Positions 19,444 to 28,036 of a stretch of DNA of 64,000 nucleotides are shown here, piece by piece. Made by a program: the position numbers and the translations under genes. The notes beneath the pieces are model-generated. The model did no database searches. It was not told where the DNA came from and saw only the letters and a list, made by a program, of their open reading frames with translations. Position 1 is the stretch's first letter; the number at the start of each line of letters is the position of its first letter. Source of the DNA: Bacteroidales bacterium (GTDB lineage Bacteria; Bacteroidota; Bacteroidia; Bacteroidales; F082); assembly GCA_021647205.1 (NCBI GenBank), contig JAKIVD010000003.1, positions 1 to 64,000 of the forward strand. The letters run 5' to 3'.

Positions 19444-20889
19444 TTGACTGAGAAAGTAAAAATAGCCTGGGTTTATGGCCTCACCGCTTTATTCTTAATT
19501 GCAAACTTTTACCTGGTTTTGCAAAAAGACTTTTATTGGCTTTTTCTCTTACCATTGGGGCTTATTGTTTTTTATTACTACCTTATCTCGCTGGACAAAA
19601 TCATACTCTTTATCACTTTTCTCACGCCTTTTGCAGTCAATATCAGGGACCTTGAGGCCGGGCTGGGCGTTTCCCTCCCCACTGAGCCCATGATGTTTGG
19701 TGTATTGATGATGTTTATAGCCAACTTGCTGTTTGAAAATAAATACGACCGGCGGCTGTCAGGGCATCCGGTTTCCTATGTTATCTATTTTGGTTTGTTG
19801 TGGATGTTGTTAACAACATTTACCAGTGAATTACCGGTTGTTTCGCTCAAGTACATCGTTTCGCGCTTGTGGTTTGTGGTCCCCTTTTATTTTGTTGCCG
19901 CCCTCATTTTTAAGAACATGGCCAATATCCACAAGTTTTTCTGGCTTTATCTTTCGGCCTTGATTGTTATTATTATCTACACGCTCACCATCCACTCGCA
20001 ATACGGTTTTAATGAAGAGGCCGGGCACTGGGTGATGTCCCCTTTCTACAACGACCACACGGCATACGGGGCTGCCCTGGCCATGTTTGTGCCTGTTGCG
20101 GTTGGTTTTATCTTTTACCCGAAAAGCAAAAAGCTCCACCGCTTTTTTGCCATACTGGCTTTTCTGTTCCTCGCCGTCGGGCTTATTTTTTCGTACGGAC
20201 GCGCAGCCTGGATCAGCGTTGCCGCTGCGCTTGGGGTATTTATTCTTGTGATGTTGCGGATTAAGTTCTATTGGTTTGTGCTGGTGTCTGCCGTGCTCAT
20301 CGGCGGGTTCATTGTCTTTCAGCAACAAATCTTCGACAAACTGGAAAAAAACAAACAAGACTCTTCAGAAAATTTTGTTGAGCATGTCCGGTCGATAACC
20401 AATATTTCGTCGGATGCTTCCAACCTGGAGCGGATTAACCGGTGGCAGGCAGCCATCAGACTGTACGAAGAAAGGCCGGTATTGGGATGGGGTCCGGGGA
20501 CCTACCAGTTTGTGTACGCCCCTTTTCAACGCTCCAAAGAAAAAACCACCATCAGCACCAACCTCGGCGACCGGGGAAATGCACACAGCGAATACCTCGG
20601 ACCACTTGCCGAAATGGGGCTGCCCGGGATGTTGTTTGTTTTGCTGCTGATGGTTTACGTAATATATACCGGCCTAAAGGTGTATAAAAAAACAGCCAAC
20701 AGGGAAGTTAAGTTCCTGACACTCATGGCCACATTGGGGCTGGTAACCTATTATACCCACGGGGTACTCAACAACTTTCTCGACTCCGATAAACTTTCCG
20801 TCCCTTTCTGGGGGTTCACCGCCATTATTGTTGCCCTCGACACCTTCCACCTGAAGCGGGAAACTGCCCAAGAAGCGTTGCGGGACTAA
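19444..20889 (+). CDS. O-antigen ligase / polymerase family protein (Wzy_C domain)
   Basis: 481 aa, about 11-12 hydrophobic segments with a large periplasmic loop. The Wzy_C signature is clear: RINRWQAAIRLYEERPVLGWGPG, then GNAHSEYLGPLAEMGLPG. Proteins of this family either polymerise repeat units (Wzy) or ligate glycans to lipid A core (WaaL); sequence alone does not decide. Position directly after wzz (19 nt) and near wzx favours Wzy-like polymerase. The start must be TTG at 19444 (MTEKVKIAWVYG), since no ATG or GTG lies early in the frame. Ends 4 nt before the convergent lpxD-like gene. Confidence 0.82.
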   Translation: MTEKVKIAWVYGLTALFLIANFYLVLQKDFYWLFLLPLGLIVFYYYLISLDKIILFITFLTPFAVNIRDLEAGLGVSLPTEPMMFGVLMMFIANLLFENKYDRRLSGHPVSYVIYFGLLWMLLTTFTSELPVVSLKYIVSRLWFVVPFYFVAALIFKNMANIHKFFWLYLSALIVIIIYTLTIHSQYGFNEEAGHWVMSPFYNDHTAYGAALAMFVPVAVGFIFYPKSKKLHRFFAILAFLFLAVGLIFSYGRAAWISVAAALGVFILVMLRIKFYWFVLVSAVLIGGFIVFQQQIFDKLEKNKQDSSENFVEHVRSITNISSDASNLERINRWQAAIRLYEERPVLGWGPGTYQFVYAPFQRSKEKTTISTNLGDRGNAHSEYLGPLAEMGLPGMLFVLLLMVYVIYTGLKVYKKTANREVKFLTLMATLGLVTYYTHGVLNNFLDSDKLSVPFWGFTAIIVALDTFHLKRETAQEALRD

Positions 20890-20893
20890 GATA

Positions 20894-21823
20894 TTACTTG
20901 ATTTTTTTTATCAGTTCAGGGATTTGCCTGATGGCCGCAATCTGCCGCCAGTATTTTCGGGCTTCAATTGCCGGTGCACCCATATAAGCTTTGCCACCTT
21001 CAATCGATTTGTCAACACCGGTGGTAGAGTACAGTACTGCCCCTTTTCCAACAACCACATCCTTATTGATGGCTACCCTGGCCCATAAGATTACATCGTC
21101 TTCGAGCAGGGTTACGCCGGCAATGGCAGCAAAAGCACCGATGAGGCAATTTTTCCCGATTACGGTATCGTGGCCAACCTGGCAGTGGTTGTCCATTTTA
21201 GTCCCTTTGCCGATAATGGTATCACCGGTAACCCCCCTGTCAATGCTACAGGATGCACCAATCTCAACCCGGTCTTCAAGGACTACCCTGCCCCCCGACT
21301 GAAATTTAATGTAACCCTCCTTCCGTTTCTGGAAATAAAAACCATCACTACCGATGACTGAGCCGGAGTGGATAACCACCTCATCCCCAATTACCGTGTG
21401 ATCGTAAATACTTACATTGGCATGGATGAGACAATTGTTGCCGATACGTACATGGTTGCCGACAAAAGCCCCCGGTTGAATGATGGTACCTTTGCCTATT
21501 GCTGCTGTGGAACTGATGTATTGGTTGCTTTTTTCGAAAGGCCTAAAATGTTGAATCAAGTGCATAAAAGCATCAAACGGGGCATGGTGCAGCAACAGCG
21601 ATTTATTTTCCGGAACCCCGACTTTCTTGTTAACAATGATTACCGTTGCTTCGGAAGCAAGTACTTTATCGTAATATTTGGGATGGTCAACAAAAGTTAA
21701 TTCACCCTTTCTTACAACATGCAATTCGTTTAGCCCACTGACCACCCGCTCATCGTTGCCCAATATCTCGGCACCAATAATTTCGGCAAGACGGGCAACC
21801 GTCAGGAGTCGTTGGAAATCCAT
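20894..21823 (-). CDS. LpxD-like N-acyltransferase paralogue (left-handed beta-helix)
   Basis: 309 aa, second LpxD-type protein in this locus. N-terminal uridine-binding-like domain (about 1-105; ELTFVDHPKYYDKVLAS resembles LSFLANPKY in the main LpxD), then hexapeptide repeats (about 110-280) and a short helical tail. The segment NHCQVGHDTVIGKN aligns with [14 protein letters not shown] of LpxD and retains the catalytic His. It may acylate lipid A glucosamine with a different chain or act on another UDP-sugar. It starts 2 nt after efp on the same strand, so it belongs to the lipid A operon. About 40 aa shorter than the main LpxD. Confidence 0.8.
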   Translation of the reverse strand: MDFQRLLTVARLAEIIGAEILGNDERVVSGLNELHVVRKGELTFVDHPKYYDKVLASEATVIIVNKKVGVPENKSLLLHHAPFDAFMHLIQHFRPFEKSNQYISSTAAIGKGTIIQPGAFVGNHVRIGNNCLIHANVSIYDHTVIGDEVVIHSGSVIGSDGFYFQKRKEGYIKFQSGGRVVLEDRVEIGASCSIDRGVTGDTIIGKGTKMDNHCQVGHDTVIGKNCLIGAFAAIAGVTLLEDDVILWARVAINKDVVVGKGAVLYSTTGVDKSIEGGKAYMGAPAIEARKYWRQIAAIRQIPELIKKIK

Positions 21824-21825
21824 TG

Positions 21826-22392
21826 TTATGCTTTTACCCTTTCTGAATAGTCACCTGTGCGCGTGTCCACCTTAATTTTGTCACCTTCGTTGATAAACAA
21901 AGGAACCCGAACGGTTGCACCGGTTTCAACGGTAGCCTCTTTCAAAGTATTGGTGGCGGTGTTTCCCCGCTCGCCAGGTTCGGTATAAGTAACTTCGAGT
22001 ATAACATAAGTAGGCATCTCGCAGGAAATGACAGAGTCGCTTTCAGCATGGTAGGCAATCGTTACCAACTCGCCCTCTTTTAAAAGCCCGGGGGCCGGGA
22101 TGATGCTTTTATCGATAAAAGTCTGTTCATAATCGTTGGTATTCATAAAATGATAGGTATCACCTTCGTTGTACAAGTACTGGTAAGGCCGGTTTTCGAT
22201 ACGTTGAATATTGATCTTAACCCCAGAAGTGAAAGTATTGGAGACAACCTTCCCGCTTTTCACGTTTTTCAACTTGGTCCGTACGAAAGCCGGACCTTTC
22301 CCCGGTTTGACGTGTTGAAACTCAACGATTGTCCATAGGTCGCCATTGTATTCGATGCAAAGCCCGTTTCTAAAATCTGATGTTGATGCCAT
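21826..22392 (-). CDS. efp: Elongation factor P
   Basis: 188 aa, normal length. Relieves ribosome stalling at polyproline. N-terminal KOW-like domain with KPGKGPAF; Lys32 is at the position modified in other bacteria. Two OB-like domains follow, ending with VDTRTGDYSERVKA, the usual C-terminal signature. It sits between lpxA and the lpxD paralogue in the minus-strand operon, 94 nt after lpxA; that spacer holds a degenerate simple repeat. Confidence 0.95.
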   Translation of the reverse strand: MASTSDFRNGLCIEYNGDLWTIVEFQHVKPGKGPAFVRTKLKNVKSGKVVSNTFTSGVKINIQRIENRPYQYLYNEGDTYHFMNTNDYEQTFIDKSIIPAPGLLKEGELVTIAYHAESDSVISCEMPTYVILEVTYTEPGERGNTATNTLKEATVETGATVRVPLFINEGDKIKVDTRTGDYSERVKA

Positions 22393-22440
22393 TTGTTATT
22401 TTTTAAATATTGTTCTTATGCGATTTTTCCCGTATCAGGT

Positions 22441-22476
22441 TAGCGTAACCCATAACCGGTAACCCGCAACCCGTCT
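22441..22476. repeat. Degenerate heptamer-type repeat (GTAACCC/GCAACCC) between efp and lpxA
   Basis: The plus strand reads GTAACCC, ATAACC, GGTAACCC, GCAACCC in succession. The units match the heptamers that run through the ketosynthase gene at 46342-46425, so the same repeat family occurs in two distant places. Confidence 0.55.
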
Positions 22477-22486
22477 TCCCTTCCAT

Positions 22487-23281
22487 TTAATACCTGTCCT
22501 TCATCCTGACGTAGCCCTTCATAATTCCGCGTTGCGAATTGGAAATGAAACTCAGGATTTCGTCCCGGTCGGGTGTAGCCGGAACGTTGGCTTCGATGTA
22601 GCGCAGTGCCTGTGTTACGTTTCGTCCTTTGAGGTAAAGTATCCGGTAAATTTCCTGGATGTCGTTGATCCTTTCGTTTGAAAAACCCCTTCGGCGGAGG
22701 CCGATCGAATTCACACCGATAAAAGAGAGCGGGTCGCGCCCGGCTTTTGAAAATGTGGGCACATCCTTGCGCACCATACTGCCACCCGAAACCATGGTGT
22801 GTGAGCCAATGTGCACAAACTGGTGGACGGCAGAAAGGCCACCGAGAATTGCCCAATCGTCGATTTCGATATGGCCGGCCAGGTTGCAGGCATTGGCAAG
22901 TATTACATTGTTGCCGATGGTGCAATCGTGGGCAATATGAACGTAAGCCATCAGCAGGCAGTTTTTACCGATTACCGTTTCCATGTTGGCGTTGGTGCCC
23001 CGGTTGATGGTAACAAATTCGCGTACGATGGTGTTGTCACCAATTTTCACTGTTGTTTCTTCCCCTTCATATTTTAAATCCTGCGGGATGGCCGAAATAA
23101 CAGTTCCCGGAAACACACGGCAGTTCTTCCCGATACGGGCGCCTTCCATGATGGTAACATTCGAACCGATCCAGGTACCTTCTTCAACAATTACGTTTTT
23201 CTCGATGTTCACGAAGGGTTCGATTACCACATTTGGAGCTACTTTCGCTTGTGGGTGTACGTATGCAAGAGGTTGGTTCAT
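22487..23281 (-). CDS. lpxA: UDP-N-acetylglucosamine O-acyltransferase LpxA
   Basis: 264 aa. First step of lipid A synthesis: transfers a 3-hydroxyacyl chain from ACP to UDP-GlcNAc. Left-handed beta-helix hexapeptide repeats from about residue 5 to 185 (for example VAPNVVIEPFVNIEKNVIVEEG); CLLMAYVHIAHDCTIGNN contains the catalytic His region; an alpha-helical C-terminal domain follows with FIGVNSIGLRRRGF, the family signature. Placed 14 nt after fabZ in the minus-strand lipid A operon. Confidence 0.94.
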   Translation of the reverse strand: MNQPLAYVHPQAKVAPNVVIEPFVNIEKNVIVEEGTWIGSNVTIMEGARIGKNCRVFPGTVISAIPQDLKYEGEETTVKIGDNTIVREFVTINRGTNANMETVIGKNCLLMAYVHIAHDCTIGNNVILANACNLAGHIEIDDWAILGGLSAVHQFVHIGSHTMVSGGSMVRKDVPTFSKAGRDPLSFIGVNSIGLRRRGFSNERINDIQEIYRILYLKGRNVTQALRYIEANVPATPDRDEILSFISNSQRGIMKGYVRMKDRY

Positions 23282-23295
23282 TGGGATTCGTTTTC

Positions 23296-23766
23296 TTAGT
23301 TTTTAGCTATTTGAGCCGTCATTTGCCCATCCATTACACATTTGTCGCCAACATAAGCTTTGCCCCGCATTGAGCAAATACCCCTCCTGATGGGTGCAAT
23401 AAGTTCAATGGTAAACACAATCACGTCGCCCGGGACAACTTTTGCCCTGAACCTCACGTCATTAATCTTTAAAAAATATGTTGAATAGTTTTCCGGGTCG
23501 GGCACCTGGTTCAGGACAAAGATACCGCCGGCCTGTGCCATGGCCTCTACCTGGAGCACGCCGGGCATAATGGGTTCGTCAGGGAAATGCCCGACGAAAA
23601 ACGGCTCGTTCATCGAAACCGCCTTCAGGGCTACAATATGGTCGTCACTCATCTCCAGCACTTTGTCAACGAGCAGAAAAGGCGAACGGTGCGGCAGTAT
23701 TTTCTTTACCTCGTTAATATCATAAAAGGGTTCGGCATAAATATCAAAAGGCGGTTTTTTTAACAT
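23296..23766 (-). CDS. fabZ: 3-hydroxyacyl-ACP dehydratase FabZ (separate from LpxC)
   Basis: 156 aa hotdog-fold dehydratase of fatty acid synthesis. The catalytic His is in VGHFPDEPIMPG and the Glu in VLQVEAMAQ; the N-terminus DINEVKKILPHRSPFLLVDKV is typical. In many Bacteroidota FabZ is fused to LpxC as one bifunctional protein. Here lpxC ends with TAA at 23771-23773 and the fabZ ATG is at 23764-23766, 4 nt further, in a shifted frame. The open frame extends 13 codons upstream into the end of lpxC, but the ATG at 23766 (MLKKPPF) is the natural start. Confidence 0.93.
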   Translation of the reverse strand: MLKKPPFDIYAEPFYDINEVKKILPHRSPFLLVDKVLEMSDDHIVALKAVSMNEPFFVGHFPDEPIMPGVLQVEAMAQAGGIFVLNQVPDPENYSTYFLKINDVRFRAKVVPGDVIVFTIELIAPIRRGICSMRGKAYVGDKCVMDGQMTAQIAKN

Positions 23767-23770
23767 GAGA

Positions 23771-24685
23771 TTAGTCGTTAAGTTGTTTCTTAATGATTTT
23801 TGCAAACTCGGTATTGATGTGATGTCCGGGGCGGTAAGCCGTTAGGTGGCCTTTAATCGGCCTGCCCAGCAGGGCAAGGTCGCCGATAACGTCAAGCAGC
23901 TTGTGCCGTGCCGGTTCGTTCTCAAAATAGAGATCAAGGTTATTCAAAACACCTTCCGGCTTTACCTTCACTTTAGGCTTGTCAAACAATTCCGCAAGGC
24001 GGTCCAGTTCTTTCTGCGACACCCGCCTGTTAATAAAAACAATGGCGTTGTTCAGGTCGCCGCCTTTAATAAGGTCGTTGTTCAACAGGAACTCCAGTTC
24101 GTGAAGAAAAACAAAAGTACGGCAGGGGGCAATTTCTTCCGGAAAGTCTTCCATCCGTTGCAAGCGGGCTACCTGTTCGCCCAAAACACGGGTTTCAAAA
24201 TTAATGACCACGCAGGCCGAAAACTGTTCGGCTGGTTCCAGCAAAATCCTGATCTTTTTTTCAGGTATTTCCAAACTGATCGGTTCCCTGATGATTATGT
24301 AGTCCTTCTCTGCTTCCTGCTCATGCGTTCCGGCCTTTTGCAGGGCTTCAACAAAATACTTAGCCGAACCGTCCTGAATCGGGATTTCTTCCATGTCCAG
24401 GTCAATCAACACATTGTCGATTCCCAAACCTGTGAGTGCCGCAAGCACATGCTCTATAGTAAATACCCGGGCGCCGTTCGCACCGATTGTTGTACCACGC
24501 TCAGTACTGATTACATGGTCAATATTGGCCTCAATAACCGGCTGCCCTTCCAGATCAACACGTTTGAATTTGATACCGTGATTTCCGGGGGCAGGGCGAA
24601 AAGTCAAGGTGCCGTTCTGTCCCGTATGCAAACCGGAGCCTTTGACACTTACCGGATTTTTTATCGTCTTCTGCTTATCGCTCAT
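23771..24685 (-). CDS. lpxC: UDP-3-O-acyl-N-acetylglucosamine deacetylase LpxC
   Basis: 304 aa zinc deacetylase, committed step of lipid A synthesis. Zinc ligands are recognisable: the His in TIEHVLAALTG and the HKLLDVIGD block; the general acid His lies in RPGHHINTEFA. Full length for a stand-alone LpxC; the C-terminal fabZ fusion found in many Bacteroidota is missing and follows as a separate gene 4 nt away. A TATTTTTG box at 24724-24731 lies between lpxD and lpxC, so lpxC-fabZ-lpxA-efp-lpxD2 may have its own promoter. Confidence 0.95.
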   Translation of the reverse strand: MSDKQKTIKNPVSVKGSGLHTGQNGTLTFRPAPGNHGIKFKRVDLEGQPVIEANIDHVISTERGTTIGANGARVFTIEHVLAALTGLGIDNVLIDLDMEEIPIQDGSAKYFVEALQKAGTHEQEAEKDYIIIREPISLEIPEKKIRILLEPAEQFSACVVINFETRVLGEQVARLQRMEDFPEEIAPCRTFVFLHELEFLLNNDLIKGGDLNNAIVFINRRVSQKELDRLAELFDKPKVKVKPEGVLNNLDLYFENEPARHKLLDVIGDLALLGRPIKGHLTAYRPGHHINTEFAKIIKKQLND

Positions 24686-24723
24686 AGAAAAGTGTAACCG
24701 TGGGGGGTCAGTTTAGAATGCGG

Positions 24724-24731
24724 CAAAAATA
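24724..24731 (-). promoter_or_regulatory. -7 promoter box upstream of lpxC
   Basis: Minus-strand TATTTTTG matches TAnnTTTG and lies in the lpxD-lpxC spacer, 38 nt before the lpxC ATG. No clear -33 TTG. Confidence 0.55.
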
Positions 24732-24742
24732 ATAAAAAAACA

Positions 24743-25780
24743 TTATTGCGTTGTCAGCTTCTTTAGCTTGTTTTCAAGTTCATTTACCCGGTTTACCAGA
24801 TCGTTCAGGCGACGGAAATGAATGTAAGACTTTTGGAAATCCTTGTGTTTAAAAGCAGGCGAACCTTCGTATACTGTATTTTCCGTTTTTATATTGCGCC
24901 CGACACCTGATTGTGCTGTAACGATCGTTCCGTCAGCAATATTCAAATGGCCGGCAAAGCCGGTTTGTCCGGCAAGGACACAATGGCTTCCTATCCGGGT
25001 TGAGCCGGAAATCCCCGTTTGGGCTGCAACTGCCGTATTTTCACCAATTTCCACATTGTGGGCAATCTGCACAAGGTTGTCGATTATCGCCCCTTTCCTG
25101 ATGCGGGTGGAACCCAGCGTCGCCCGGTCGATGCAGGTGTTTGCACCGATTTCCACATTGTCTTCGATGACAACATTGCCAATCTGCGGCACTTTCCTGT
25201 AGTTTTTATTCTGCTGGGGGGCAAAGCCAAACCCATCTGCACCAATCACCACACCTGCATGGAGCGTGCATTTATTTCCGATAATGCAGTCGTCATAAAC
25301 TTTCACGCCGGCATAGAGTGTCGTGTTTTCACCCACTTTACAGTGTCGTCCGACAGCAGTATTCGGATACAGGAAACAGCCATCACCAATGACTGCATAT
25401 TCACCAACCGAAACAAAATCACCGATGTACACATCTTTCCCGACAACAGCCGTCGGGTCAATGGCAGCCTTCACAGAAATGCCGGAGGGTTTTCCTTTTG
25501 ATTGTTGGTACATCTCCAGCAAATCGGCGAAAGCCGAGTAAGGATCCCCGACCCTGATGAGTGTTGCATTGATTTTTTCAGTTGCAACAAAGTCTTTGTT
25601 GACAATCACGATACTTGCCTGCGTATGATAAATATGGGAAGTATATTTCGGGTTGGCCAGAAAGCTGAGTGTTCCCGGTTTTCCTTCTTCGATCTTCGAA
25701 AGGCTGGAAACCACAATTTCAGCATTCCCTTCAACAGTTCCGTTTAAGGCTTCGGCAATTTTCCGGGCAGTGAGTTTCAT
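24743..25780 (-). CDS. lpxD: UDP-3-O-(3-hydroxyacyl)glucosamine N-acyltransferase LpxD
   Basis: 345 aa, full length. Third step of lipid A synthesis. N-terminal uridine-binding domain ([23 protein letters not shown]), hexapeptide-repeat beta-helix (about 100-290) with [15 protein letters not shown] and the catalytic-His segment [15 protein letters not shown], and a C-terminal coiled coil ([18 protein letters not shown]). ATG at 25780 chosen ([12 protein letters not shown]); the frame is open 7 codons further. First gene of the minus-strand lipid A cluster, with a weak TATCTTG box just upstream. Confidence 0.94.
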   Translation of the reverse strand: MKLTARKIAEALNGTVEGNAEIVVSSLSKIEEGKPGTLSFLANPKYTSHIYHTQASIVIVNKDFVATEKINATLIRVGDPYSAFADLLEMYQQSKGKPSGISVKAAIDPTAVVGKDVYIGDFVSVGEYAVIGDGCFLYPNTAVGRHCKVGENTTLYAGVKVYDDCIIGNKCTLHAGVVIGADGFGFAPQQNKNYRKVPQIGNVVIEDNVEIGANTCIDRATLGSTRIRKGAIIDNLVQIAHNVEIGENTAVAAQTGISGSTRIGSHCVLAGQTGFAGHLNIADGTIVTAQSGVGRNIKTENTVYEGSPAFKHKDFQKSYIHFRRLNDLVNRVNELENKLKKLTTQ

Positions 25781-25898
25781 GGTATTCAATTTTGGGTGCA
25801 AGATAGTAAATGAATTGATTGGTGATTGTAAGGATTGAAAAGCTTATCCGACAAAAAGAAGCGGAACATTATTGCCCCTTTACCTGAACACTAACTTC

Positions 25899-26813
25899 AT
25901 GAACTTACGAATCTTCTTTTTGCTTTTATTGTTTCAAGTCCTGTTTCTTTCCCCTGTCCCGGGACAGGGTTGCAGCGATGCCGGTGCCTGCTCGCTTAAT
26001 TCAATAAATTCCACGGGGGATTCGGTTGCAAGAAAAACAAGGGTCCGTTTAAGCATCACCCAGGGTATCGGTTTGGGTGAGAAATTCACCCTCATCTCCC
26101 AAACAACAGCGGGAATTCAATACCGCTTGTTCGACGGCACCACGCTCGAATTATTAAGCCCGTTTATTTTTACGTACGGGAACCTGGGGCAGACTTCCGG
26201 TGTGGGTGATTTTATTTTTTCACTAAATCAGCGGTTATTTACCAAAAATCAGAAACACATCAAACTGATCGTTGCGGGCAGGCTGAAATCAAATAATGCC
26301 AATTTTACATACGGCGGCAAGCCCCTCCCCATGGCTTATCAAACCAGCCTGGGAACCAACGATATAATTACAGGCTTACTTTTTACCATCCCAAATTGGG
26401 ACTTTTACACTGCCTACCAGCACCCTTTTGGCAGAAATAAAAATGAGTACCTCCTGACCGACCCCTCCTTGCCGGACAACAAGAAATACTTTGAGTCAGC
26501 TCAACTAAAAAGAGGGGATGACCTTTACCTGCGGGTCAGGCGCGAACTGGCGCTCAGGGACAACAATGTGCTCATCTTCACTTTGCTCACGATCTTCCGG
26601 CTGCAACAGGACGGGATCATCAAAAACGACGAAAAGGTTTTGCTCGATGGCTCCCGCGAAACAACCATCAACCTCGGTTTTAGTTGGGTAAGAAAACTTT
26701 CCACGGGGCAAAGCATGGAATTGCAGTTTGCCTTTCCTGTATTTGAAAGGGCTTACAGGGCCGATGGGCTCACCCGGAACGCAGTGGTTGCCATCAGGTT
26801 TTATAACCTCTAA
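25899..26813 (+). CDS. Outer-membrane transporter-like beta protein, unknown function
   Basis: 304 aa. Start at ATG 25899 (MNLRIFFLLLLFQVLFLS) gives a clean signal peptide. The mature N-terminus has GCSDAGACSLNS, a small Cys-pair motif. The rest alternates hydrophobic and polar residues in beta-strand style (RVRLSITQGIGLGEKFTLIS, TLELLSPFIFTYGN) and ends with an aromatic strand (NAVVAIRFYNL), suggesting an outer-membrane barrel of about 12 strands. No catalytic motif. It is divergent from lpxD and monocistronic, or leads into the next secreted protein 144 nt downstream. Confidence 0.6.
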   Translation: MNLRIFFLLLLFQVLFLSPVPGQGCSDAGACSLNSINSTGDSVARKTRVRLSITQGIGLGEKFTLISQTTAGIQYRLFDGTTLELLSPFIFTYGNLGQTSGVGDFIFSLNQRLFTKNQKHIKLIVAGRLKSNNANFTYGGKPLPMAYQTSLGTNDIITGLLFTIPNWDFYTAYQHPFGRNKNEYLLTDPSLPDNKKYFESAQLKRGDDLYLRVRRELALRDNNVLIFTLLTIFRLQQDGIIKNDEKVLLDGSRETTINLGFSWVRKLSTGQSMELQFAFPVFERAYRADGLTRNAVVAIRFYNL

Positions 26814-26921
26814 AGCCGATCAGGCAATTCCCGGTTCTGTTTCGCCAACCCTGAACCAGGAAATTTTTCTAAAATCATTTTAAATAAGGGCCTGTCCGGG
26901 GCACATTGGCGGATTATTCCC

Positions 26922-26929
26922 TATTTTTG
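26922..26929 (+). promoter_or_regulatory. -7 promoter box for the secreted protein at 26958
   Basis: TATTTTTG matches TAnnTTTG, 28 nt before the ATG. No TTG at the expected 19-nt spacing. Confidence 0.55.
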
Positions 26930-26957
26930 GTTCAACCAAATTTTAAAAGCAACCGAT

Positions 26958-27917
26958 ATGAAATATCTTTTACTTATTTGTACAATCCTTTTTAGCGTTT
27001 TTGCATCCAGCCAGGATTTAATCATCCTGAGGAACGGGGACGAAATCAAAGCCAAGGTAACTGAAATCAACGACAATGATATCCGGTACAAAAGGGAATC
27101 GAATCCCACAGGGCCAACTTACAAACTTGCAAAATCAAAGATCTTTTTCATCAGGTATGCATCGGGGGATAAAGATTTTTTCGGGGCGCCGGATGATGCA
27201 CCGGCACAAAAACAGGCTACAAGTCCGGCAAAGCCAGCTACAAAACCGGAAGCGTTTGTTTACGACCCCACTATCGGTGATGTGGGCTGCCAGATAAAGA
27301 AAAAGTTTGGCACACGGCTTTACGGCCGGCAGGCCGGACAGGTTTACTACGGTTACAACCTCGTATACTATGGCTTCGATTTCACCTACCTGATATTATC
27401 CAATGGCAGCAAAATGGGGCATAGTTCCGAATTGATTCAAAAGTATTTTTACACCTGGAACAAGGAACTGAGCGACGAGATGCTTTCGTTTCAAAACCTG
27501 AAGAGGTGGATGAAGAAACCTTCGATGGTACTTGGCAATCCTGTTTTTTCAAACTACACCAAACGCGACCCGCACCAATTTGTCAGCCCTCAGAATTACT
27601 GTATTTCTTTTATCGATTTACAAAAGATTATCAAGTCTTATGTTTTAAGGGAGCAACAGGGAGTCGGTATGGTCATTAATCTGGTCAACTTCAACAAAGA
27701 GCGCGAATACGCCCTGGTTTATGTTACCTTTTTTGATATCGCAACAAGGGAGATCCTTTTTGCCGTCGAGGCTTCCGGAAAGGCCGGGGGCGGGGGCATG
27801 ACAAAACATTGGGCAACGGGTGTCGAGTCTGCAGTCAGGGAGATGTTTATTGACGAAGTTTATAAACACCGCTGGATGAACAATGGCATGGTCCCCGGCA
27901 AGTTGCTATTCTACTAA
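26958..27917 (+). CDS. Secreted protein of unknown function, paralogue of the 32580 gene
   Basis: 319 aa. Signal peptide KYLLLICTILFSVFASSQ; a short beta domain follows (DLIILRNGDEIKAKVTEINDND, with PTYKLAKSKIFFIRYASG), of the kind found where Bacteroidota proteins carry an N-terminal SH3-like unit; then an Ala/Lys/Pro linker (about 78-96). The C-terminal ~210 residues share a layout with the protein at 32580: YYGFDFTYLIL / WYGLDYTHAYF near the start, and VTFFDIATREILFAVEASGK / VTFFDIKSRKVITTERFLGK, then GKAGG and W near the end. Function unknown. Confidence 0.7.
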   Translation: MKYLLLICTILFSVFASSQDLIILRNGDEIKAKVTEINDNDIRYKRESNPTGPTYKLAKSKIFFIRYASGDKDFFGAPDDAPAQKQATSPAKPATKPEAFVYDPTIGDVGCQIKKKFGTRLYGRQAGQVYYGYNLVYYGFDFTYLILSNGSKMGHSSELIQKYFYTWNKELSDEMLSFQNLKRWMKKPSMVLGNPVFSNYTKRDPHQFVSPQNYCISFIDLQKIIKSYVLREQQGVGMVINLVNFNKEREYALVYVTFFDIATREILFAVEASGKAGGGGMTKHWATGVESAVREMFIDEVYKHRWMNNGMVPGKLLFY

Positions 27918-28011
27918 GGACAAACCGGTTTGAGGTTTTTACGTCCGGCTGACTTTTAACCGCCCGTAAACCCCTGCGCTATTTCCAGGCATCCCCTAAC
28001 TTAGTTTGCCC

Positions 28012-28019
28012 TATCTTTG
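28012..28019 (+). promoter_or_regulatory. -7 promoter box for the oxidoreductase-C45-ligase genes
   Basis: TATCTTTG matches TAnnTTTG, 17 nt before the ATG at 28037. It probably drives the following three to four genes. Confidence 0.6.
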
Positions 28020-28036
28020 GCCCCAAAAATGAATCC

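Noticed and set aside
22440-22925. 161-aa minus-strand ORF overlapping lpxA
   Set aside because: Alternate frame within lpxA, rich in Arg/Pro/Gln, and extended through the repeat spacer; no family resemblance.
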